A DNA stretch of 32,386 nucleotides, taken from positions 1 through 32,386 of IMG/VR virus record IMGVR_UViG_3300010354_000328; one strand, given 5' to 3'. Each line of letters opens with the position of its first letter. Position 1 is the stretch's first letter. This DNA comes from a virus. The notes beneath the pieces were generated by a model that ran no database searches, was not told where the DNA came from, and worked only from the letters and a program-made list of their open reading frames with translations. This document shows, in pieces, positions 10,431 through 22,400 of this stretch. The position numbers and the translations under genes are program-made.

Positions 10431-10438
10431 TATTTATA
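10431..10438 (-). promoter_or_regulatory. T4-type late promoter for gp8
   Basis: The minus strand reads ATATAAATAG, containing the full late core TATAAATA. It lies in the 36-bp gap between the giant gp7-position gene and gp8, 18 nt upstream of the gp8 ATG. It gives gp8 and the genes after it their own late start independent of the 12.3-kb gene upstream. Confidence 0.8.
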
Positions 10439-10448
10439 TTAGGTTTCA

Positions 10449-13400
10449 TCAAGTCACATTTTTAACAGTAGATATTTTGCGAATAGCACCTAAATCTCTT
10501 AATCCAAATCCTCTTCTTTGTGCAGTTGGGAAGGTACTTAATCCTGAGTCAATAATAAGACCAGTTACTCCGATAGAAACTGGATTTGTCAAATTTCTAG
10601 TAATGCTACCTAATTTACCCCAAGAAAATTTACCAATAGGATATTCTCTAGTTCCTGTTGTTGCTATTCCAACAATATTAGATCCAGATTCTATATTACA
10701 AATAATAAAAGCTCTGTCAGCATCTCTTGTTATTGAATGGATGCGATATATGTTATCTACAAAATTAGTGCTAATACCAATGACATCAGAGTTAACAAAA
10801 TCAACAGAAGTAATACCATTGCCAACATTTGTATCTCTAATGTAAATTGGATAATTAACCAATAATTCTGAGAAATTAAGAGATGGATCTTTTCTTTGTA
10901 GGAAGAATTTTAAAGCTAAAGGATGACCACCAAATCCAGAAGTCGTTGTTATGCCCGTTATAATACCAGAAAATCCTGATACGGCACTTCCATCAATATC
11001 AGTAAGAAGTTCAGTTTTTAACGTTGGTGTTGGAACTAAAACTTGTGGAGCAACTGTATATCCATATCCAGGACTTGTGATAGTTACAAATGTAACTATT
11101 CCAGAAGTAACATAAGCAATTCCTGTTGCCGTTGATCCAATTCCAATATTTCCAGGATAATCTAGTGATGGAGGTTTAGCAAACTTAATTGGAAGTGATG
11201 CGACATCATATCCAGATCCACCATCAAGAATATTAATAGTAGTAACTTCACCAGAATTTATAGATGCTGACAAACTAGCACTTCTAGGTTCTTCGGAATC
11301 TTGCAATAAAAGATTAAATGAGTCAATAGTAATGCCATACTTATCCTGTTCATATTTGAAAAATGCTGCATCATCGACGAATATTTCGGTGTCAAGAGGT
11401 TTAACATCATATATTACCTTGGCAGATGGATAAATTTGAGTTTCTAAAGAATCTCTAGATTTATAAACTGGATCTCCATTTATAAATCTATCTACCTTTT
11501 GTTTAGTCCAATATAAAGGTCTAGTAAAATCTTCTGTTACTCCAATACCACTATAAACATTAGTTTCGATAACATCAGAACTTGATATATTATATACAAT
11601 TCTATTATCCTGTTGGAATGGGTATGAAGTGCTTCCATATACCTGAACAATGTCTCCATTTTTAATAGTTTCAGTTATATTAATTAATTTACTATCAACT
11701 CCACGAGTTCCTCTGTAAAAATATATTGAAATTTTTGCATCAGGTCCTGGAGGATCACTGAAAGTAAATGAAGTTCCTCCACTAAAATTATATGCGACGT
11801 TTGGTTCTTGTATAACACCATTTATAAAAATTAAAAGAACAGAAGATAAATCTATATCTGAAGAACCCAATACATTTGGATCAGTTTCTATGCTAAGTAA
11901 TTGTGAATTGTAGTATAATGGGAATCTTGTTCTACGTCCATCTTGAAGTAGAGCAATACTATCAATAAAATCTAGTTCTCCAAATTGCCAAGATGAGAAT
12001 GAATCATCAAAAATATCTGTAACTGTTAATTCAAACTCACGTACTGGACTTGATAATCCTAAGGCAGTTACTAAACCAATTGGTTTTATAACATCGCCAA
12101 TTTCAAAACTATAACCAGGTCTGGTAATTTTAAATGAAGTTACCTCAAATAATGTTGAACCTATTCCTGTAGTTGAACTTGCACCAACCTCTAAAGATAC
12201 TAGAAGACCTTTACCACATTCTGTTGTTGCACCAGTTGCTACTCTAGAAACTCCAATAACTGGTAAGTTTTCATAAGAAGGATCTTCGATATCTATTTGT
12301 ACAGTTGATGTGCTATATCCAGATCCGCCATCATTTATTACAAAACTTAATGTTCCACCTGCACCGACAATGGCGGAAATATTTGCAGCAGATCCTGTAT
12401 GTGATGAATCAGTTATAGCAATAGATACTGGTTGCCTATAACCAGAACCATAATTCAAATTATACCAAGGGAAGATAGTTCCCATTCCAACATAAAAGTG
12501 TGTTGAGGTGCTGTATCCGATAAAGGCTGTAAAAGTTCTTGCGGAAACTATACCAGCAACACCATAAGATCCAGAAAGTCCTGATGGTGGCAAATATGTA
12601 ACTATTCCAGAAGATGCGGTTGTAAAACCTAAACCAATTAATTTAACAGAATCTCCTGCCACTAATTCGTGGGGGGTAATCGTAGTTATTTCAGCAATTC
12701 CAGTTGAATTATTATACGTTGCTGTGCTTACATTTTTTCCAGTTCCAGTGTATGCAATGCTAACAATATTTGTAATTGATCCAGCAGCGCCAACTGATGC
12801 TTTCACTTTTGCACCAACAAGAGGAGCAAATCCTAAACCATTGGTTGATCCTAGAGCAACAACAACACCACCCCTTGGTAGTTGATTTTGATTGATATCA
12901 AAATCACTTATTATTAGATCTCCATTAGATGAAGAAATACCAGTGAACTGTATAAGTGTTTTACCTGCATTTTCTCCATAAAAATAATTATTTCCTGCAT
13001 TATTAGAAGTAGTTGGAGTTTGATATATATCGTTAATGAAAACAACACCACTTCCAGTTTCGATCCCAGATGTGCTTATTCCCTGAACAGTTATTTCAAA
13101 AGTTTGTCCAATTCCAGTAAATTGGTCGGAAATATCATCATAAATGACATTTTTAGTATAATCTTGTCTCAAATAAACTCTTCCTGAAAATTGATCTCTT
13201 GCAGCAATTAAATTATTTTGACCTATTCTTTGATTTGCATTACCTTTTGGTGGATCTGTAAAATAAACTTTTCTTCCAGATACAGTAAATGCTCCTCTGT
13301 AAATTCTTGCAATAGATCCATCATCATGTGTGGATTCTGCTGTTCCAACAGAACCTCTTCTAACTTCTGCTAATTTATAAGTTCCAAATCCAACAATTGG

Positions 13401-16400
13401 ACCAGAAATAGTTTCTGCAAGTCCAACATTTACAATTTTCATATATTCATTATTAACTTTTAGCAAATCTTTTGATCTGATGGTTGCTATTCCAGATAAA
13501 GAGATAAATGTTTGACCAACACTAACCTTTGCATTAGGATTGCTATTTAAATTATATGCAATAGGTGTAAAAGTTAATGGTTTTTGGACAACACCATTAA
13601 TAGAAATAATGCATTTTTCATCTTTTTTAACCATTTCAAGTAAATGTGCGTTACCTTGACCAAATGATGTAATAGTTACACCAATTCCTAAGAATGCATA
13701 ATCTCTTCTTGTTGAAAGTTTTAATTCATCTTCACTAACTTTAATCGCATATACTCTATTTGGTAATACGTTAGTCACAATACCAACTGAATTTAAAGTG
13801 TTACCAATTCCAATTGATGATGCGGGAAGACCTGGGAACGTGGAAGTTGGTGTATAAATCAGTTCTTCACCAGTTTGGAAGAAATGAGATTGGATTTTTA
13901 TAATTCCAGTAACAGGATCAACCTGAGAACTATTGTATGGTGTAAATTGTTTTTCAAAAATTGGAATTCCAAAATTATTAGCATCAAATGCTAATGCTTC
14001 CCTTCTCTCCCCATTAATAGCATTATATTGTGATAATATAACTTCATATGATGATGTTCCATATTCTAAAGTTGGTGGAAGATTACTTAAATCAAAGTCT
14101 CTATATAAAATTTCATTAAAACTATTGATTTCAACAGATTCTCCAATATTTTGATCTGGATAAAATTTCATAATAACATTAGATCCATCAATTTCTGATC
14201 CAAACGTTCCTATTCCGCTTGTGCTTCCGATTGATAAAAATGGATATTGTACAGTATATGAGTCATTTTCATCATGAGTCATCATTACTTGATGCAATGC
14301 ACTGGTGTTTCCATATGAAACTCTAATTACAGACTTAACAGCAGAATCTAAAACTGTATTCAATTGAATAACATTAGTTGTTGAAATTCCAGAAGAAACC
14401 AGTGTTTCAAATCTCGAAGATCTTTCAGTACCATCTAATTGTAAAGTTTCTTTAAATCTATAAGTTCCTATACCAACAGCAGTTGTTCCAAAACCAATTA
14501 CATTACTTTGAACTAGAACTCCATTTGAATCCAAATTTGTGTATTTTAATATTAAATTTCCAGAAACAATATCAGCATCAAATGATCCTGGTAAACTGGT
14601 TGAAAATCCTGTGCTTGTATCAAAAGAAAAATCTGAAATATAAGTATTTGAAGAATCATGATCTAAAAATACTTCGGAATAGTATAGCTTATTTTTAACA
14701 ACATTTTTAATGAAAATATTAAAATATGCTGATTTTATTTTATTTACATCTGTAGAAAATATTGTCGCTATTCCAGTAATCGAATTAGTTGAAACTCCAA
14801 TGAAATTATTTGATGACGTTAAATCAACAAAACCAACACTTTGTGTTCCTATTCCAGTATTATCTTCGGATATAAATTTTTGTTTTAAAATTTTGAAGTC
14901 ATAATCTGTATCAAATAAATCTGCTGGACTAATTCCCAAGTATACATTATCTGCATCATCTTTAACACCCTGAATATCTCCAAGTTTTTCATTTTTTGTA
15001 ACTAAAGTAGCTTTTTCTAAAGTAAAGACACTGGCACCATTGTATAGAACAACTACCTCGGTTAATTGAGTTTCTTTAGAGATTGGATCTGAGATTTGAA
15101 CAAGATATTGTTGATATGGATTTACAATAGTGTCTGTGATAACATCTGTTTCTTGAGTAAGAGATTCTCTGTTTAAAAATTTTGGTCCAAAATCATCTAT
15201 TTTTAAAACTCTATTTGATAAGCAAAGGAAATAATCAGACAAAGTTTTATTTTCTAATTTTATAAATCTTGATTTTCCGCCAACAGTGTAAATATCTGAA
15301 ACCAAATCAAAGTTATTAATTGTATCAACTCTCTTGTCTTCAATAATATCTAAAAGGATAATGTCATTTGTTACTGTATCATAGTCAACAATAACACTAT
15401 TTTCAATTTGAGTATCTGAGAAATTTTTTAATCCAGATGGATGCAGTAAACTATTCACTGATGTTATCATCTTTTCATATTCAATAGAACTACGAATAGA
15501 ATATGAAAGATTTTGATAATAATCATTATCTGGTGTTGTTTGATTACTTACATTCAACTTTCCAACATCATCATTCCATCCAAGATTACTAATATTGGAG
15601 AAAGAAACTCCAAATTTTCCAGAGTTTTCTATAACTTCTGATACTCTAGCCTGAACTCCAGAATATTTACCTCTCACTATATCGTCTGTAGATGGAACAT
15701 ACGGACCAATAATTTTGAAAAATCCTGGGTTTGTTTCTGAAACTATAGAATCTCTTTGAATAAAACCAGATCCAGTATCTACAAGTAATGGCTCACTATT
15801 TAAAAATAGTGATGGTGATTGTTCTATTGTAAAAGTTGGATAGTTAGATTTAGATACTACTGCACCAAATCCACTTTGAGCAGATTTTGCAAATCCTGGG
15901 TTTGTTGTTAAATTACTAAGATCAAAAGTTACAGTTGCAGGAACTGTATTGACATAAGATTTAACTTTAAAAAATCTATAATTATAATCTTTAGAGTTAA
16001 AACCTGTTCCATATGGACTATCTTTCTCAATACCCTCAACAAAAATTTCCTCTCCTATAGAAAATACATCGGTTGAAAATCCAGTAATTGGGGTTGATAG
16101 AATACAGGTTATATCATTACCACTTTGAGATATTGAACTTATAAAGACCCCATTACTATTATCTACAGCAATTACTCTGTGATTATCGAGACTAATTCCA
16201 TTTATTGGAGAAAGTATTTTAACATCACTAATGGATCCAGATGCAACAACAGGTTCTAAATTATTGTCATCTAGAATTAAATTCTGATCAGCATCTACAA
16301 GAATTAATTTTGGTGGACTAAAATAATTTCTTCCGCCAAAAGTTATATTAACTTTATCTAAATTATAAGAATCCTTAACGATTATAATTGGCGAAATTGC

Positions 16401-19400
16401 AGCTTGTGGTCTTAAAGTTTTATCAGATGCATATTCAAATCCTTGCTCTAAAATTTGAACATTGTTTATATTTCCGATAGATCTAGATCTTGGTAATAAA
16501 CTTGCACCATTTCCACTATCACTTTGGACTGATTTAAAAATTGGAATATTTTTGTATCCGAAACCTGGGAAAAGAATATCAATTCCCGCTATTCCTCCAG
16601 TAACAGTTTTTGACTTTGTTGTGTATTTTAATACATCGCATTCCGATGAAAGATATGAATATCTTTCTGGTTCTCCATTAACGTTTATATTAAATATTGT
16701 TGATGATGAACCTACTACGCCACTTATTTTATAAGTATTGTTATAAACACTGTCAGTAAATAAAATTTCAGATCCAAATTGAACTGTTTTGTCTGATGTA
16801 CTAATATAACCAGATTTTTCTAATCCGTAAAAAAGTTTTGGAGGTAAGTCATCAGAATAATTTAAAGTAACTGAAGTTAACGAAGATCCATAAGAAACAT
16901 TGAAAACTGAAGTACTTGCAACGGAAACAAATTCATTTTTTAAATCAGAATCATAGAAAAACTTTAATTTATAATTGGACAGAGAAGAATCGGAAGTATC
17001 AAAAACTATGTTCGTATTTTTATAACTTTTAATTTGTGGATTTATCAACCCAATTTTATGACCAGATCCAGAAGAAGAAATGCCAATTATATTTGGAATT
17101 TCTTTCTTAACGTCTAAAATTGTTTCACAAAGTTTTATGGTGTTGATATCAACACCATAAACGTAATATTCACCATTCACTAAACCATTTATTGGAGATG
17201 TTGATTTGTATAAAATCTTATCTCCAGTTTTTAATCCATGATTTGGTAGTGTAATGGAGTTTTGATCTGAATTTACATCTCCATTATTAAATTCTTCAAA
17301 ATTCAAGATTAACTTTTCAAAATCAGCATCATAAAAAACTTTAATTGATGATGAAGTTGTTCCAATACCAACGGATATATTTGGTTGTACAATTAATTTA
17401 ATTTCTTCCCCATTTTGTAATTTGTGATATGTATTCAAACCAACAGTTGTTGTTATTCTTTGTACTTGGCATGTGGTTTGTTCCTCCTGACTTTCAAAAT
17501 AATAATCATATGCATTACTACCTTGATTGGTTATATAAACTGGAGAGGAAGATATCCCAGCAATTGTAGAAAATCCGATATAATCTTTTGATTGATTAAT
17601 AATATAAACTGCGGAAGTATCTTCTCCGTCTTCTGGCCAATGAAATGCAGTTGATCCTGGAGTTGTTGAAATTGCTAAAGGATTTTTAGAATTTGACTTT
17701 CCAAGTAAAACTCTTTGTCCAGTTCTAAATGGATGATTTGGTAAATATATGCTTTGTGTTTGTACAGAAATTGGAGTATATACATTACCAATTCTATAAG
17801 ATTTATTAATACCAATTCCAGGAGTTGTTCCAATACCAACTGACTCATGTGGATTGAAATAAACTTTATCCCGTGGTTTAGATGCAAAATAATCAGTATT
17901 AACCGCAATATCAAAACTGTTTGCTAAAATAGATATTTCAGTCGTTTCCGTATGTGCGGCACCAACATCAGATCTTTTAACTCTTAAAACGGCATCATTT
18001 CTAAAAATATTTAAAACTGATAAAAATTCATTTTCAATTCTTAAAGTACTTCCTACAGATAAACTATTTGGAATTCTAGAAACATAGATATCTGTTACAA
18101 ATCCAGCAACACTATTTGATGGTAAATGTTGTTGTAAAAATGTTCTATCTGAAGAAAATCCTATTACATGGTTTTTAGATATTTTGGTATTAACCATGCT
18201 TAAACCTGAGATAACAACAGTATCTAAATTTGTTAATGTATGATATGGAAGAGTATAAATTTTTACTGTTCTAGGATCTTTCCATTCAACAATAGAATTT
18301 GTATATGTCTCAATATTTGTTTTGACACTTTCTACATCTACCCCCTCCAATGAAGAAACTATAGCATCCAAACCTCCACCAACATCAGATGATTCAAATA
18401 AGACCTTATCATTTATCTTATAATTTTTTCCACTTTCAATAATATCAATACTATCAACAGAACCTCTAGATATTGATTTAACAACACTGATTTGATTTAT
18501 AAGTTCGTTTGATTCTATGATAAAATCATTTCCAGCATAATCGGAAGAAACTTTATATGGGAAAGTATTTCTTGATAAATTGCTATTATTAAAATCAAAA
18601 GACTGATCTAAAAATTCGTTTTCTTTTATTTTTGGAGATTTGTAATTATTTCCAATAAAGAATGGATATCTTGGTTGTAGAGTATTTGATCCAACATTTG
18701 TTTGTATACCAGCAAAATAAGCATATACACCGTCAGGAAATTCTGGTGTTTTACCATAACGACCATTATGTATATCTAAGTCCCCAGAGTCATTAAAAAT
18801 ATAATCATCTACAAAGTAACCTGCAGGAAATTCTTGTAGAGAAGGTCTGTTCTTTACGGAATTAGGGTCTAATACATATCCAGAATTTAATAACCTAGTG
18901 AATTGAGATTCATTTGGTTGAGAATAACCATATGGACCATAAATTGGATTTCCATCATACGCCCATCCAATTATTGGAGAATGTAAAGGATTTTGACTTG
19001 GTAAAGAATCTTCAAACTCTTGAACACCCAATGTTGGGGAATATCCAACCCATGAATATTTAAGACCACCATTACCATTAACTAAAATTTCATCACTTGT
19101 TCTAAACTGTTTATTTAAAGATAAAGGTCTAATATTTGTCTTAATAAAAGCTCCAGTTCCTCTTGGGATAACTCTCAATGAAGTATTTGAGTTAGAATAT
19201 CCAATTCCAGAATTAACAACTATTACATTTTCTAATTTGTTATTAATAATAACAGGTCTTAAAATAGCACCGGTGCCAGAACCTTCTACTCTTATTTCTG
19301 GAGTTGAATAATATTCAACTCCCTTACTCAGTACATCAACCTGTACAATTTTTCCATCAACAATTGTCGGTCTGACTTCAGCATTTTTTCCGGTTTTAAT

Positions 19401-22400
19401 TGTTATATTTGGAGTTTTTTCTAAATTTAAAATAGAAGATCCATAATTACTTCCTTCTTCATATAGATAAGCATCTACAATACTTCCAGTGACAACAGGA
19501 GTAGCTGTTATTATACCAGTAATACTACTTCCATATGAAACAGTGACAGAAAGAGAAATATCGGGATATTTAAAAATGTGATATCCATAATCTGATGGAT
19601 CTGTTCCTATTCCAGTGGAAGAAAATCTAACATACTTTTTCCTATCAAAATCTTCACTAATTGTGGCGCCAATGCTAACTAATCCAGCATTTGCTAATTG
19701 AAAAGTATTTTCATCATTTCTAATAATTTTATAGTACCTATCTGAAGATAACCCAGATATTGGAGTTTTAGTATAATTATATAATACAATATCTCCGTGA
19801 TTAAAATTATGATTTTTGAATGTTATAGTATTTGTTGCCGATGATATGCCACTACTTTTTACATATAATTGCCTATTTTCATATCCAGATCCAGGATTAA
19901 TAACTTTAATTGATTGTAAAACTTTTTTAGGAAGAGTACGAAACTTGTGTACACCTGAAGTATTTTCTGTAGTAATTCCTACAGTGTTAATTCCAACAGA
20001 AAAATCAAATTCAGTTTCATATAATCTGATAGTTTTTGGATTTACCCAACCAACATAATATCTCGAACCATTAACCAATGTTCTATCGAATGCATTACTG
20101 ATAGAAGATGGTAGAGGTGATTTGAAATATGTGCTTATTCCCAATGGACTGTTTCCATTAGGATTATAAATTATTTCTTGACCATTTACAAATTTATGAT
20201 CTTCTTTAAACGTTATAGTTTCTTCTGTTAAATCTATTCCACCACCAGATAATGTTGGACGAGCATCAAATTCAACTTCTCTAAATTTTTGAGTAACAAT
20301 GGGTTCAAAAACTGCACCAGAACCATTACCACCACTTAATACTACAGAAACTACTTCAGAAATTTCAAAATCTTGGGGATCAACATAAACATCTTTTACA
20401 TTTCCTCTAACAACCGCTTTAGATAAAGCTATTGTTCCATCTGTAGATCCAAGTGAAATTGGAGAATCTACCACTAATTCTGGTAGTCTTACTACATCAT
20501 ATCCATTTCCACCATTGAAAACCGTTACATTCGTTAATGGTCCATAATAAATTTTATTGTCTGATTTTGGACTTGCAATTTCAACACCATTTATTAGTAA
20601 ACCTACTCCACCAGATCCAATATCTTCTCCCACATTTCTACTAATGTTTTGAGATAATGGAAATTTTCTAAGTAATCTTTGAGCACCTATATTTTTATCA
20701 GAATTTTCTGATAAAATAAAACGATGTATGCCATCATTTGAAGATGGTGGAATGAAAGTAATATAACTTTCTGTACCAACAAAAGATCTAGAAGGATATA
20801 GTCTTATTTGTGTTTTAAATCCTTGATTTTGTGGGTCAACTTGAACAAAATACTCTCTGCCATCAATTAATCCAACTAAAGAATTATTGTCTGATTCATA
20901 TATGATGGAATCTCCAGTTTGAAGATCTGTATCCACATCAAAAGAGATAATACTATATGAAGATTTTTCTTCATCAAAACCTTGAATATATCCTTGACCA
21001 ATGGAGCTTAGAAATGGAGATCCTAATGCAGATGGAATAGTAGACTCAATTATTTTTTTGGATACATTGTAGTTTGGTAATGAGTTTGATGCAATATATG
21101 CATATTGGTTATCAACATATAAATTTTGTACGGAAGAAATTATTTCACCATTTCCTCCTAAAATATTTGCACCATTGCTTGTAGCATAATTTAATCTTCT
21201 TCTAAGATCATATTTTTTTGATGGATCTGGAACAGATGATGCTAATTGAACTTGTTTTAAGTTTTTATCTATATTTAAAACTTGAACATTAGCAACTACA
21301 ATATCTTGAGATCCAAGAAATAAAATATCGACGTAGTCTCCTACTTTTAAACTAGATTCATCAATAGTACTAAGTAATGTGTAGATAGATCCATTAATAT
21401 TGGAAACTTCATATCTACAACTAGTGTTGTAAATTAATGAATTTGCAAATATTTCTTTATAAGATTTATCGGATTCTGGATTTTCAATAATTTCTCCAAT
21501 ATTTTTGACAAATATTTTTTCACCTTCTTTTGCTATAAACTCATCACTTTCTGGTATAAATGATGATAAAACACCAGTCAATCTAAGCTCAACTTTTTTA
21601 TTTAAATCACCATTTTCATATCCAAAAATAGTTTCTGAAGATCTTATGTCTGAGGCAACAGGAATTGGTTGAATAATACCACTACAACCAAAAAATTGAT
21701 TTACGCTTTTACTTGTATAAGTTATTGTATTATTTCCACTTATTATTGTTCCACTTTCTGGAAATCCTATAGTGGAATCTACTGATATTACAGTTGAATT
21801 TGTATTAACTGCTTTTAAAACTCTTGTTTTTCCAGAAATAGCAAAACTTCCTTGTGGAATGTCCTCATCATATCCAACAAATAATGCTAGTTTATAATAA
21901 GTTTTATTTCCTCTCGTTAAAATTTCTACAGCAGAAACACTACTTTCTACTGAAGTATCTAATGTTCTCCTAACAGTTTGACCAAGAAGATTTAATGGAT
22001 TTCCAGATATTCTTTCCGCAATGACGATTTCTTTTCTATTTAAATCGGCAGATGATGCTTTTAAAAGATATTGCTCAAGGTCTATAACCTTTGGTTCCTC
22101 ATTATAAAGTATCTTAAATAAAATTTTAAAAGACTCTGGTGTTCCTTTTGCTTGATAAAAATCTCTAGATTGCTTTATAAAATTACTGACATCTAAATTT
22201 TCAGTAAATTCTACTTTTTCTAACCCCGGAGCAAAAGAATATCTAATTTTATCATAAAATTCTTTTAAAAATAGAGCACTTAGATTAGTAACAGTTGAAG
22301 AATTATTATGGGAGGATGCATTACTTGTGGTAAAAACTAATTCTCCAGGATCATTTTTACTATTATATTCAGTGATAGCAGAAAATCCACGGATACAACC

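Noticed and set aside
13933-14154. Short plus-strand frames inside the giant gp7-position gene (this and similar ones)
   Set aside because: They are antisense to a continuous 4,102-codon frame and have no start signals.
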